From Chamaelirium japonicum (lineage: Eukaryota > Streptophyta > Magnoliopsida > Liliales > Melanthiaceae): a stretch of 64,000 nt of DNA. The stretch covers positions 1 through 64,000 of the forward strand of contig CANTAL010000143.1 of NCBI GenBank assembly GCA_947650365.1. The letters are read 5' to 3'. Under the pieces are notes generated by a model. That model was not told the origin of the DNA. It saw nothing but the letters and a program-made list of their open reading frames with translations, and did not search any database. Shown here in pieces: positions 9,936-23,100 of the stretch. Every line of letters starts with the position of its first letter. The first letter of the stretch is position 1. A program made the translations under genes and the position numbers.

Positions 9936-12070
9936 TGTTAGGATTGATGTGTTCTAAGCTTGTAAAACTTTATGTTTTGGTCTAATAAAGATTGATAGTT
10001 ATTAATATATGAGATGCATATAGGTGCGTAACATAGTTACGTGTTCTCTAGGGAACAGAGAGCCATGGTTATATGGTAGTCCACTGAGTTGAAGACTAAG
10101 TGGATTGGTCCCGTATAACCTAAATAAGTTCGCAGCGATGATCAGGTTGGTCGCCTCATCATGGTAAGCTGTTGGCGATGACAGTTCATGGGATGTCTTC
10201 ACCATGGTCATCACCAGGCACAGTGTTTGTGGCTGAACGGAACTAACACGGTGTACAGATCAGTGAGCAGACACTGGTACACTAAGCCGTGTTTCTGCTT
10301 AGGGTAAAACGGTCCTAAACCCTGAGGAACCACGTCTGATGGACTAACCAGTTGCGTGGTGCTTTGGCGCACCAATGTGTGAGGATCCATATGCAGTGAT
10401 CCAAAACCACGGTGTACTGGGTTACCCGGCTGGCGTTGCATTAGCGTGTCACTCCTGCAGGCCATCCACACCCCTGATGGGAGGTGCGTTACTTGGTGTG
10501 ACTTACACTGTACCAAACCCAGGCCTGGTGGTCACCAGTTTGACTGTTGACCGGGTTCGGTTACTGGACGGGATAATCAGAGGTACGATGTATAGGTCAA
10601 CCTGGAAGGAACCAAGTCATATGATCATTCGAGTCTGACGGTAGTCTTCACCGCTCGAAGTGAATCATGGCATCAAGTGGAGGGACAGCAGGTTTACCAC
10701 AACTAAGCGAAGAGCAGGGGTATGATGGAGAACATAGTAAGTCTGGGTGAATTGGAGTGCAGCCTGCGTCGCACTCTGGGTGGCTACGCAGGTTAACTCG
10801 AGCTCAGAGGATCGATGGTACACTCGGGTAGTGTGTCGATCGAGCTTGAGTTGGAAGCCATGAACCCCGGTCCCTGATGGTTCCACCTTATCAACATTAT
10901 GTACGGTTCTTGAACCGTCTCCTCTGAACACCATAAGCATGCGGAAGAAAGAAGTATGCGCTCCGTGTGTGCTTGGCACTAGAGCATGGTAGATGCGTAA
11001 CTACATACGAGTACTAAGGGTTGAGCCCGAGACTTGTGCAGAGTCGCATGTAGTAATCCCTAGCCATAAGTGAACTTCTCTGCATAGGTGCGATGCACCG
11101 GGGTATATTGCGAGTTGACTAGTTGACTTTGCTAGAGGCACCCTCCGGTGGCCTCAGTTAATAGTAGGTGACTAGTAAAGATCACTTAAGAAGTGACCGC
11201 TAGGTATCGCACGCTAGAAATGGTCAAAATGAGGCGTCGGGGCGTTTTGGTAAAAACCTCACTCTGCCGGACCTCACTGTTGGCCGACCCTAGTAGTGAG
11301 ACACCTTGCTAGGGCCGGCCCTATGATGTAGGGATAAGAATCCCTCATCTATAGGGCCGGCCATATAGATAGGGATGGGGCGATAAAACGGTTAAGATCG
11401 AGCCCTAAAAAGTGGGAAAACGGATAAATACGCGGAGAGATAAAAAGGAGATAATGGAGAGATAATCGTGGGGGGTCATTATCCCCTTGGATCCTTATCC
11501 AAGGGGGTTGGCCGGCCCTATAAAAGGACCTATGGGCGCCGACCCCATGTGATGAAAAAACCGAACCCCCTCTCTCTCTCTAATCTCTCTAGTTCTCTCC
11601 CTATTCAATCCCCCGTTTCCCGCTTGCTACTTCGTCTTCCTCGCGTGGAGTTCTAAAGAAGGAGAAGGGTCGTTCTTCGGAGGCAATCAGAGATCCGAGA
11701 GCGACGTTCCGTGCATCGTGTGAGATCGGGTGAACAAGAAGGCAACATCTCTATTCGTACCGTCGGCATCTTCGCGAACGATCTTCCGTCTCCATCGACA
11801 AAGAAGACAATTCTCCACGGTTAAAAGATCCGTACGAAAGGTATGTGTAATCTAACATGTAGATCTAGCGAGCATTATGATTTGCATCCATGCTAGTTAA
11901 TCATTACGCTAGATTGCTGTTAGGGATTTTCGATTCTCGTGCATACACATGCACACATATATATATTAGTTTCTATGAAAAGTTTAAATAGTGTAACGTG
12001 CACCATGAACGGTCTTTCGACCGCCAAATCGCTTCCGCTGCGAGCCTCTGGCCCGGATTAACATCCAACA
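9936..12070 (+). repeat. Copia B 5' LTR (2,135 bp)
   Basis: It runs TGTTAGGATT to CATCCAACA. It shares B-specific variants with the LTR at 17,799-19,931. By eye I count about 2.4% differences between the two, plus a 2-bp deletion near the start of the 3' copy. Confidence 0.93.
11519..11525 (+). promoter_or_regulatory. TATA box, copia B 5' LTR
   Basis: TATAAAA in the same setting as in the A LTR (GGCCGGCCCTATAAAAGG). This is the only promoter that could drive the full B transcript. Confidence 0.75.
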
Positions 12071-12072
12071 AT

Positions 12073-12084
12073 TGGTATCAGAGC
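12073..12084 (+). other. Primer binding site, copia B (iMet tRNA)
   Basis: TGGTATCAGAGC starts three bases after the LTR, identical to the site in copia A. Confidence 0.93.
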
Positions 12085-12269
12085 CGCATTAGTGGTGTGC
12101 GTTTCACGTTTTTTTCATGAAACCAACATGTGTGCGCATGATGAATGCGTGAGATCATCGGGGTTCTTACGCTTAGATCATGCATATGTATAGATTGTGC
12201 TTGTTCTATGAATCATTCTTGCAGGGCGCCGCTATTAAAAAATCTAGATCTATGCTTTGTGCTTGCTAC

Positions 12270-12285
12270 CGGGGGTCGGACCCCG
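12270..12285 (+). promoter_or_regulatory. Leader hairpin 1, copia B
   Basis: Same 16-base hairpin as at 8,640-8,655: CGGGG / CCCCG stem, GTCGGA loop. Confidence 0.6.
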
Positions 12286-12629
12286 AGTTAGCAATTGTCT
12301 GGATTTGCTTTCTGTGTGTGGATATGTAATTGAGCCTTAGATTGGGCGAGTGATGGGGGTTGACCATCCTCGGTTTCCCATGGCTTTTTCCTAGGTGTGT
12401 TTTCTTTTCTTTCTAGGAAATTGTGTACGAGCGAGCATTTGCTCGAAGCGTACTAGACTTTTTCGGTTACAGATCGAGAAGAAAATTGTGCCAAAGAAAT
12501 CCACCATCGGGAGCGGAAGCGGAACCCTGGAGGATGAAGTAGATCCGGCAAAGTGTTCGCGAGCGCGACGAAGGAGCCGGACCGAGGAACCTTGCGAAGA
12601 AAGCTAGAGGCCTGCGCTGTGCTAATTAG

Positions 12630-12651
12630 GTTCAGGGGTCGGACCCTGAAC
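12630..12651 (+). promoter_or_regulatory. Leader hairpin 2, copia B
   Basis: Same 8-bp stem and GTCGGA loop as at 9,000-9,021, without a single change. Confidence 0.65.
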
Positions 12652-13819
12652 TTAATTCAGTTTTAATGGTTGCTTTCTTTAATTAGTTCTTTATGCTTCA
12701 TATCGAACCCCGATGAGATAATGTGATTATCAGTTTTCAGAGGGATGCCTTTCCCCTCCGGTCCAAGCGACTGATTAAGGATAGGATCCCGCTAGATGAC
12801 GCTTATTATTTAGTTGACTTTTGATGTTAGTGGGATCCCATCACATATAGTTATGCCACCATTAGGTCAACACCCGATTAGTCGGGTGTGCCTATTTGGC
12901 CAGCATCGAAATCAAAGATGAGATGGAGATCCATTGAACATCAATTGTCAAATCTATAATCAAGGCGCCATGACTAGTGGGAGTCCTTTCCAGTGAGTCT
13001 GACTCTAGGATTAGCTCCAGAGCATTAGCGTGATAACCAATTTTGCAAAGCATCGATATTCTTGGAATATGTAATGTGACCCTTGAATGGAGAAATCCAC
13101 TTGAGGCAGGGACTATGATATTCCGAGAGTAATTAATGCTAGGCGAAGGGCTTGAACGCTAGTGGGAGCATGGTGTGACCAGGGTCTAGTATTTAGGAGG
13201 TCGCTACCTTTGCATTTGCATAAATTCATACTCGGAAAATAACCCTCAGAATAATAAGGGATGCAAGAGAGGACTTTTATAAGATCCTCTGGCCTCCACG
13301 GCCAGTCGTTTTGTGTTTGGGTGGGGATGCATAACTTCACACCCCCTAGGGTGGGAGCTGTGTGTTTCCATGCCAAATTACTTAATGACCTCCCTGAGGA
13401 TATGGCGATTACGAGGCCAGGAGAGAAGGGCTTCTCATCCCACCCTAGTGGGGGCCGCATGAACTCCTGTGTCGTAATTGCTTAGGCTCGTGGGTAAGCA
13501 TCCTAAGTACACGTGAGGTATTCATTGCGAAGACAACGGTGATCACGTAGTACTGGCCGAAAGATAACCATGGTCCATCATAGCCCTTAGTTGGCAGATT
13601 TGGATAGGGTCAAGGAAAAGGCCCGTGTAAGCGGATTGACACTGTATGATGCCCCCTAGGGCAGGTACAGTCGATTCTGAGATCTTACATACATGGTTAA
13701 TTAATCCATGGTAATGACTTCGCTTGAGGGTAGCGTTGACATATGGATAAAATTAGCTTGTTTTAAAAAACCATAAAATATGTTTTTATGCATACTCATT
13801 ATTCAATCTTTATTTTCAG

Positions 13820-16800
13820 ATGACTAAGTTAGACCCCCTGTCCGCTATCCTAAATGACCACAAACTTACCGGTCCCAACTATGAGGACTGGAAGCGCAAC
13901 CTGTACCTGGTCCTAAGGATTGGTAAACATATGACAGCCCTGAATGACCCTGAGCCAGATTTGCCAGAACCCAATGCCACAGAGGCATAGTTAAAGGCAT
14001 TCATTGACTGGAAGGAATCTAATGAGATATGTAAATGCTATATTATAGTATCCTTGCAAACAACTCTGCAGAAGCAAGTCGAGGAGATGCCCGACGCTTC
14101 TGACATGATGTTGTATTTGAAGGAGATGTTTGAAGGTCACAATCGCGTTACGCGATACCTTACCATCAAGAAACTCGTCGGCACTAAGATGTCCAATGGG
14201 ACGCTGGTTCGGGAACACATGATGAAAATGTTTGGGTTCCAGAACGAACTAGCTACCATGGACATTGTGCTAGAATGCGAGGTGATGACAGACATCTTCC
14301 TCTCGTCACTGTCTGGAGCCTTTGAAGGCTTTGTCACCAACTTTAATTTGAACAAGTTGGCTATGACAAATACAGAGCTTCTGGGAGCTCTCCAGGCAGC
14401 TGAGGATGGCTTCAAGCAGAAGGGCGAAGCACTTCACGTGCAACGCAGATCCTTCAAGAAGCCTGGTAAACCTCAAGGCAAGAAACATAAAAGGAAACCT
14501 AAGTCACTGCCTGTGCAGGACTCTGCTGGGGCCTCTGGGTCTGGAGAATCAAAGAAACCGGGCACGAAGTGCTTCCGGTGTGGCCAGAAGGGTCATTGGA
14601 AGAAGGACTGCAAGAAGCCTCAGAATGCTGGTGAAGGTAATCTACAACTCTTAGTTGTTGAATCATTTCTTTCAAGTAATAGTACTTTTGCTAGTTGGAT
14701 TGTGGATTATGGATCCACTAACCATGCCTGTAACTCTCTTCAGGGGTTTCGGGAAAGTAGAAGATTGCTTGATGGAGAGGTGACCTTGAGCATGGGAACT
14801 GAGGCCGTGGCTGCTGCTGAAGCTATAGGAGATGTTACTCTTAGTTTTTCGAATAATAAGACTTTGACTCTTAGAGATGTCTTTTATGTACCGTCCTTTC
14901 AACGTAACTTAATTTCTGTTTATTCTTTAGTTAATGAAGGTTATTCAGTTTATTTTGATGCTTCTGGTGTGTCGTTTAAACTGAATGGAACTTTTATAAT
15001 AAGAGGAATGGTTCAGAATCATCTCTATGTTGTAAGTCCGAAATTTGAAAAAGATAACATAATAACTTCAGCATTTAATGTTAATTCATCTAAGCGTAAG
15101 AATCCTTCGGAAAATTTAACCCACCTGTGGCACTTACGACTTGGCCATATTGCCTTAGACAGGATTCATAGAATGGTGAAGGCCGGGCTTCTGGAAACAG
15201 ATCCTACGGAGATCCTTCCCACCTGTGAATCCTGCCTGGAAGGCAAGATGACCAAGAGGTCCTTTAAAGACAAAGGAGTAAGAGCTACTGAGGTATTAGA
15301 GTTAATCCATTCAGATGTGTGTGGACCCATGAACGTCAAGGCGATAGGAGGCCATGAGTACTTCATCACTTTCATTGATGATTACTCAAGATATGGTTAC
15401 ATTTACCTGATGCATCGGAAGTCGGAATTCTTTGACATGTTCAAAGAGTTCAGGGCTGAAGTAGAAAAGCAGACAGGTAAATATATAAAAACCCTTCGAT
15501 CTGATCGAGGAGGTGAATACCTATCTGACGAGTTCCTAGGGTATTTGGTGGAGCATGGGATAAAATCCCAGTTAACTGCTCCAGGTACCCCACAACAGAA
15601 TGGAGTTTCCGAGAGAAGGAATCGAACCTTGTTGGACATGGTTCGTAGCATGATGAGTTACGCCAGTTTACCAATGACCTTTTGGGGATATGCCCTACAA
15701 ACAGCAGTTTATATTCTGAATCACGTTCCGTCTAAGTCAGTGCCTCAGACCCCTAGAGAACTATGGTCAAAGCGAAAGCCATTGCTACAGCATTTCAGAA
15801 TATGGGGATGCCCTGCACATGTGCGAAGGGATAAGAGGGAAAAGATGGAATCTAAAACCAGAGTATGCTTATTTGTAGGGTATTCTAAGGAGACCAAAGG
15901 TGGTCTATTTTATGATCCTGAGGAAAAGAAGGTGATCGTTTCTACGAACGCCTATTTCCTAGAACAGGATTATATTATGGACCACAAGCCTACTAGTAAG
16001 GTAGTTCTTGATGAACTGCTGGGTACTAGATCAGAGAGCGCATCCGAAAGCATAGTTGGAGCTGACATTACAGATAATAATATACCAGATACTGTAGAAC
16101 CTATTAATCCTGTAACACCACCACCACCTCGTCGCAGTAGGAGAAACATCAGAGCTCCTGACAGATACTATGGAGAAACCTTATTGGTTGATCCAGAGGG
16201 TCAGGAGGATGACCCACTGAGCTATGATGAGGCAGTGGGAGCTTCTGACAGCTCTGACTGGCAAAAGGCTATGGAGGCAGAAATTGCATCAATGTCCCAT
16301 AACACTGTCTGGACTCTTGTTACACCATCATCCAATATTAAACCTATTGGTTGTAAGTGGGTGTATAAAAAGAAGAGAGGATCTGATGGAACAATAGAGA
16401 CTTATAAAGTAGATTAGTTGCCAAGGGTTATACCCAGAGAGAAGGAATCGACTTTGACGAAACCTTCTCGCCGGTAGCTATGATAAAGTCTATTCGGATC
16501 CTCCTATCCATTGCAGCCCATTACAACTGGGAGATCTGGCAAATGGATGTCAAGACAGCATTCCTCAATGGAAATTTGGAAGAAGACATTTATATGATTC
16601 AGCCACCAGGTTTTGAGTCAGAGGGTCAGGAACATCTAGTTTGTAAGTTGCAGAAGTCCATTTATGGACTAAAGCAAGCATCTAGAAGTTGGAACATCCG
16701 TTTTGATCAGGCAATCCAGTCATATGGATTTACTCAAAATGAGGATGAACCATGTGTATACAAGAGGACTGATAATACCACAGTTGTATATTTTATACTT

Positions 16801-17784
16801 TACGTAGACGATATTCTTCTCATTGGAAATGATGTAGGAATATTGTCAACGGTAAAGGTCTGGTTGTCAACACAGTTCGATATGAAAGACCTAGGTGAAG
16901 CGAGTTATGTTTTGGGGATCAAGATAACACGTGATCGCCAGAACAGGATTCTCTCGCTATCACAGGCTGCGTATATAGATAAGGTTATGGCTATATTTGA
17001 CATGCAAAACTCCAAGAAGGGTTTTGTGCCATTCAGACATGGCGTAAAACTGTCTAAGGATCAATGTCCTAAGACACCTGAGGAGAGAGCAGAAATGCAG
17101 AAGATACCTTATGCTTCGTTATTAGGTAGTCTAATGTATGCTATACACTGTACAAGGCCTGATATCTGTTTCGCAGTAGGAATGATGGGTCGGTTTCAGT
17201 CGAATCCGGGTCCAGATCACTGGACAGCTGTGAAGTGTATACTCAAGTACCTTCGTAGAACAAGGGACTATGAGTTGGTTTACACTGGATAAGAACAGAC
17301 ACTGATTGGATATACAGATTCTGACTTTATGTCAGATTTGGAATCCAGGAAGTCGACATCAGGTTTTGTGTTTATGCTAGGAGAAGCCGCGGTTAGTTGG
17401 CAGAGTGTGAAGCAGAAATGCATCGCAGACTCTACCACAGAGGCTGAGTACGTTGCAGCGTGCGAGGCAGCCAAAGAGGCGGTATGGCTCAAGAAATTCC
17501 TTACGGATTTGGGGTGCGTACCAGAGGCCCAGTTACCTATTGTGCTTTACTGCGACAATAGTGGGGCGGTAGCACAAGCTTAGGAGCTAAGACATCACCA
17601 AAAGGGGAAGCACATCGAGCGCAAGTTCCACTTGATTCGGCAGTTTCAAAAGCAAGGGCGAGTAGCGGTGACACAGATTGCATCTACAGATAATGTTGCT
17701 GATCCTTTCACAAAGGCAATACCTACCAAGGCATTCGAGCGACATGTGGACGCGATGGGAGTCAAAACCGTTTTGCTTCGCTAG
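13820..17784 (+). pseudogene. Copia B gag-pol polyprotein, disrupted
   Basis: The frame starts at ATG 13,820 (MTKLDPLSAIL). Gag of UBN2 type is followed by a zinc knuckle ([14 protein letters not shown], codons 251-264). Protease is at codon 296 onward. The integrase zinc domain begins near codon 437 (WHLRLGH), with triad D499, D562 and E598 at D,D35E spacing. Reverse transcriptase has YVDD at 16,801-16,812. RNase H follows, with the last stop TAG at 17,782-17,784. Lesions found by comparison with copia A: CAG to TAG at codon 57 (13,988-13,990); the protease D-S-G changed to D-Y-G at 14,705-14,713; one missing base at 16,409/16,410 leading to TAG at 16,415-16,417; TAA at 17,290-17,292; TAG at 17,581-17,583. 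It cannot make a working polyprotein, though its RNA could still be used in trans. Confidence 0.92.
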
Positions 17785-17787
17785 ACC

Positions 17788-17798
17788 AAGTGGGAGAT
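17788..17798 (+). other. Polypurine tract, copia B
   Basis: AAGTGGGAGAT lies immediately before the 3' LTR, the standard plus-strand primer position. Copia A has the same bases at 24,159-24,169. Confidence 0.85.
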
Positions 17799-19931
17799 TG
17801 TTAGGAGATGTGTTCTAAGCTTGTAAAACTTTATGTTTTGGTCTAATAAAGATTGATAGTTATTAATATATGAGATGCATATAGGTGCGTAACATAGTTA
17901 CGTGTTCTCTAGGGAACAGAGAGCCATGGTTATATGGTAGTCCACTGAGTTGAAGACTAAGTGGATTGGTCCCGTATAACCTAAATAAGTTCGTAGCTAT
18001 GATCAGGTTGGTCGCCTCATCAAGGTAAGCTATTGGCGATGACAGTTCATGGGATGTCTTCACCATGGTCATCACTAGGCACAGTGTCTGTGGCTGAACG
18101 GAACTAACACGGTGTACATATCAGTGAGCAGACACTGGTACACTAAGCCGTGTTTCTGCTTAGGGTAAAACGGTCCTAAACCCTGAGGAACCACGTCTGA
18201 TGGACTAACCAGTTGCGTGGTGCTTTGGCGCACCAATGTGTGAGGATCCATATGCAGTGATCCAAAACCACGGTGTACTGGGTTACCCGGCTGTCGTTGC
18301 ATTAGCGTGTCACTCCTGCAGGCCATCCACACCCCTGATGGGAGGTGCGTTCCTTGGTGTGACTTACACTGTACCAAACCCAGGCCTGGTGGTCACCAGT
18401 TTGACTGTTGATCGGGTTCGGTTACTCGACGGGGTAATCAGAGGTACGATGTATAGGTCAACCTGGAAGGAACCAAGTCATATGATCATTCGAGTCTGAC
18501 GGTAGTCTTCACCGCTCGAAGTGAATCATGGCATCAAGTGGAGGGACAGCGGGTTTACCACAACTAAGCGGAGAGCAGGGGTATGATGGAGAACATAGTA
18601 AGTCTGGGTGAATTGGAGTGCAGCCTGCGTCGCACTCTGGGTGGCTACGCAGGTTAACTTGAGCTCAAAGGATCGATGGTATACTCGGGTAGTGTATCGA
18701 TCGAGCTTGAGTTGGAAGCCATGAACCCCGGTCCCTGATGGTTCCACCTTATCAACATTATGTACGGTTCTTGAACCGTCTCCTCGGAACACCATAAGCA
18801 CGAGGAAGAAAGAAGTATACGCTCTGTGTGTGCTTGGCACTAGAGCACGGTAGATGCGTAACTACATACGAGTACTAAGGGTTGAGCCCGAGACTAGTGC
18901 AGAGTCGCATGTAGTAATCCCTAGCCATAAGTGAACTTCGCTGCATAGGTGCGATGCACCGGGGTATATTGCGAGTTGACTAGTTGACTTTGCTAGAGAC
19001 ACCCTCCGGTGGCCTCAGTTAATAGTAGGTGACTAGTAAAGATCACTTAAGAAGTGGCCGCTTGGTATCGCACGCTAGAAATGGTCAAAATGAGGCGTCG
19101 GGGCGTTTTGGTAAAAACCTCACTCTGCTGGACCTCACTGTTGGCCGACCCTAGTAGTGAGACACCTTGCTAGGGCCGGCCCTATGATGTAGGGATAAGA
19201 ATCCCTCATCTATAGGGTCGGCCATATAGATAGGGATGGGGCGATAAAACGGTTAAGATCGAGCCCTAAAAAGTGGGAAAACGGATAAATACGCGGAGAG
19301 ATAAAAAGGAGATAATGGAGAGATAATCGTGGGGGGTCATTATCCCCTTGGATCCTTATCCAAGGGGGTTGGCCGGCCCTATAAAAGGACCTATGGGCGC
19401 CGGCCCCATGTGATGAAAAAACCGAACCCCCTCTCTCTCTCTAATCTCTCTAGTTCTCTCCCTATTCAATCCCCCGTTTCCCGCTTGCTACTTCGTCTTC
19501 CTCGCGTGGAGTTCTGAAGAAGAAGAAGGGTCGTTCTTCGGAGGCACTCAGAGATCCGAGAGCGACGTTTCGTGCATTGTGTGAGATCGGATGAACAAGA
19601 AGGCAACATCTCCATTCGTACCGTCGGCATCTTCGCGAACGATCTTCCGTCTCCATCGACAAAGAAGATAATTCTCTGCGGTTAAAAGATCCGTACGAAA
19701 GGTATGTGTAATCTAACATGTAGATCTAGTGAGCATTATGATTTGCATCCATGCTAGTTAATCATTACGCTAGATTGCCGTTAGGGGTTTTCGATTCTCG
19801 TGCATACACATGCACACATATGTAGATTAGTTTCTATGAAAAGTTTAAATAGTGTAACGTGCACCATGAACGGTCTTTCGACCGCCAAATCGCTTCCGCT
19901 GCGAGGCTCTGACCCGGATTAACATCCAACA
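17799..19931 (+). repeat. Copia B 3' LTR (2,133 bp)
   Basis: It runs TGTTAGGAGATG (two T lost relative to TGTTAGGATTGATG in the other copies) to CATCCAACA. TATA box at 19,380-19,386. It is followed at once by AGATA, where the interrupted leader of copia A resumes. Confidence 0.93.
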
Positions 19932-19936
19932 AGATA
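19932..19936. repeat. TSD of copia B, right copy (AGATA)
   Basis: AGATA retains the original target sequence seen in B's own leader; the partner at 9,931-9,935 differs at one base. Confidence 0.85.
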
Positions 19937-20189
19937 ACCATGGTCCATCACAGCCCTTAGTTGGTAGATTTGGATAGGGTCAAGGAAAAGGCCTGTGTAA
20001 GCGGATTGACGCTGTATGATGCCCCCTAGGGCAGGTACAGTCGATTCCGAGATCTTACATACATGGTTAATTAATCCATGGTAATGACTTCGCTTGAGGG
20101 TAGCATTGACATATGGATATAATTAGCTTGTTTTAAAAATCTATAAAATAAGTTTGTATGCATACTCATTATTCAATCTTTATTTTCAG
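19932..20189 (+). other. Copia A untranslated leader, second part
   Basis: This is the last 258 nt of the A leader after the B insertion. It aligns with 13,561-13,819 of B. It ends in the TTTATTTTCAG that precedes the gag ATG. Confidence 0.85.
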
Positions 20190-23100
20190 ATGACTAAGTT
20201 AGACCCCCTGTCTGCAATCCTAAATGACCACAAACTTACCGGTCCCAACTATGAGGACTGGAAGCGCAACCTGTACCTGGTCCTAAGGATTGGTAAATAT
20301 ATGACAGCCCTGAATGACCCTGAGCCAGATTTGCCAGGACCCAATGCCACAGAGGCACAGTTAAAGGCATTCACTGACTGGAAGGAATCTAATGAGATAT
20401 GTAAATGCTATATTATAGCATCCTTGCAAACAACTCTGCAGAAGCAAGTCGAGGAGATGCCCGACGCTTCTGACATGATGTTGTATTTGAAGGAGATGTT
20501 TGAAGGTTACAATCGCGTCACGCGATACCTTACCATCAAGAAACTTGTCGGCACTAAGATGTCCAATGGGACGCTGGTTCGGGAACACATGATGAAAATG
20601 TTTGGGTTCCAGAACGAACTAGCTACCATGGACATTGTGCTAGAAGGCGAGGTGATGACAGACATCTTCCTCTTGTCACTGTCTGGAGCCTTTGAAGGCT
20701 TTGTCACCAACTTTAATTTGAACAAGTTGGCTATGACAAATGCAAAGCTTCTGGGAGCTCTCCAGGCAGCTGAGGATGGCTTCAAGCAGAAGGGCAAAGC
20801 ACTTCACGTGCAACGCAAATCCTTCAAGAAGCCTGGTAAACCTCAAGGCAAGAAACATAAAAAGAAACCTAAGTCACTGCCTGTGCAGGACTCTGCTGGA
20901 CCCTCTGGGTCTGGAGAATCAAAGAAACCGGGCACGAAGTGCTTCCGGTGTGGCCAGAAGGGTCATTGAAAAAAGGACTGCAAGAAGCCTCAGAATGCTA
21001 GTGAAGGTAATCTACAACTCTTAGTTGTTGAATCATTTCTTTCAAGTAATAGTACTTTTGCTAGTTGGATTGTGGATTCTGGATCAACTAACCATGCCTG
21101 TAACTCTCTTCAGGGGTTTCGGGAAAGCAGAAGATTGCTTGATGGAGAGGTGACCTTGAGCATGGGAACTGAGGCCGTGGCAGCTGCTGAAGCTAGTGGA
21201 GATGTTAATCTTAGTTTTTCGAATAATAAGACTTTGACTCTTAGAGATGTCTTTTATGTACCGTCCTTGAGACGTAACTTAATTTCTGTTTCTTCTTTAG
21301 TTAATGAAGGTTATTCAGTTTATTTTAATGCTTCTGGTGTGTCGTTTAAACTGAATGGAACTTTTATAATAAGAGGAATGGTTCAGAATCATCTCTATGT
21401 TGTAAGTCCTAAATTTGAAAAAGATAACATAATAACTTCAAAATTTAATGTTAATTCATCTAAGCGTAAGAATCCTTCGGAAAATTTAACCCACCAGTGG
21501 CACTTACGACTTGGGCATATTGCCTTAGACAGGATCCATAGAATGGTGAAGGCCGGGCTTCTCGAAACAGATCCTACGAAGATCCTTCCCACCTGTGAAT
21601 CCTGCCTGGAAGGCAAGATGACCAAGAGGTCCTTTAAAGGCAAAAGGAGTAAGAGCTACTGAGGTATTAGAGTTAATCCATTCAGATGTGTGTGGACCCA
21701 TGAACGTCAAGGCGATAGGAGGTCATGAGTACTTCATCACATTCATTGATGATTACTCAAGATATGGTTACGTTTACCTGATGCATCGGAAGTCGGAATC
21801 CTTTGATATGTTCAAAGGGTTCAGGGCTGAAGTAGAAAAGCAGACAGGTAAATATATAAAAACCCTTCGATCTGATCGAGGAGGTGAATACCTATCTGAC
21901 GAGTTCCTAGGGTATTTAGTGAAGCATGGGATAAAATCCCAGTTAACTGCTCCAGGTACCCCACAACAGAATGGAGTTTCCGAGAGAAGGAATCGAACCT
22001 TGTTGGACATGGTTCGTAGCATGATGAGTTACGCCAGTTTACCAATGACCTTTTGGGGATATGCCCTACAAACAACAGTTTATATTCTGAATCACGTTCC
22101 GTCTAAGTCAGTGCCTCAGACCCCTAGAGAATTGTGGTCAAAGCGAAAGCCATTGCTACAGCATTTCAGAATACGGGGATGCCCTGCACATGTGCGAAGG
22201 AATAAGAGGGAAAAGATGGAATCTAAAACCAGAGTATGCTTATTTGTAGGGTATTCTAAGGAGACCAAAGGTGGTCTATTTTATGATCCTGAGGAAAAGA
22301 AGGTGATCGTTTCTACGAACGCCTATTTCCTAGAACAGGATTATATTATGGACCACAAGCCTACTAGTAAGGTAGTTCTTGATGAACTGCTGGGTACTAG
22401 ATCAGAGAGCGCATCCGAAAGCATAGTGGGAGCTGACATTACAGATAATAATATACCAGATACTGTAGAACCTATTAATCCTGTAACACCACCACCACCT
22501 CGTCGCAGTGGGAGAAACATCAGAGCTCCTGACAGATACTATGGAGAAACCTTATTGGTTGATCCAGAGGGTCAGGAGGATGACCCACTGAGCTACGATA
22601 AGGCAGTGGGAGCTTCTGATAGCTCTGACTGGCAAAAGGCTATGGAGGCAGAAATTGCATCAATGTCCCATAACGTTGTCTGGACTCTTGTTACACCATC
22701 ATCCAATATTAAACCTATTGGGTGTAAGTGGGTGTATAAAAGGAAGAGAGGATCTGATGGATCAATAGAGACTTATAAAGCTAGATTAGTTGCCAAGGGT
22801 TATACCCAGAGAGAAGGAATCGACTTTGACGAAACCTTCTCGCCGGTAGCTATGATAAAGTCTATTCGGATCCTCCTATCCATTGCAGCCCATTATGACT
22901 GGGAGATCTGGCAAATGGATGTCAAGACAGCATTCCTTAACGGGAATTTGGAAGAGGATATTTATATGATGCAGCCACTAGGTTTTGAGTCAGAGGGTCA
23001 GGAACATCTAGTTTGCAAGTTGCAGAAGTCCATTTATGGACTAAAGCAAGCATCTAGAAGTTGGAACATCCGTTTTGATCAGGCAATCCAGTCATATGGA

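Larger units (their letters stand above)
11841..13819 (+). other. Candidate leader intron, copia B
   Basis: GAAAG|GTATGT, a near-consensus plant 5' splice site, lies in the R-U5 part of the LTR. TTTATTTTCAG, a consensus acceptor with a T-rich tract, ends one base before the gag ATG at 13,820. Splicing would remove the primer site and whole leader and place gag near the cap. The donor is kept in all four LTRs (8,214, 11,841, about 19,702 and 26,069), and the acceptor is kept in both elements (13,819 and 20,189). No transcript evidence is available here. Confidence 0.4.
12071..13819 (+). other. Copia B untranslated leader
   Basis: An uninterrupted leader of 1,749 nt between LTR and gag ATG. 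It holds the primer site, hairpins at 12,270-12,285 and 12,630-12,651, and the stretch GAAAGATAACC near 13,560 that marks where the same leader was split in copia A. I see no convincing coding region in it. Confidence 0.85.
9936..19931 (+). mobile_element. Element B: Ty1/copia retrotransposon nested in the leader of copia A
   Basis: A full-length copia of 9,996 bp: LTRs at 9,936-12,070 and 17,799-19,931, primer site, 1.75-kb leader, gag-pol and polypurine tract. It belongs to the same family as its host, copia A, with nearly identical leader, gag and pol. The leader of A stops at 9,935 and resumes at 19,932 exactly where the leader of B is continuous, which shows B entered A. It is defective: an early gag stop, an altered protease motif, one frameshift and two later stops. 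Confidence 0.93.
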
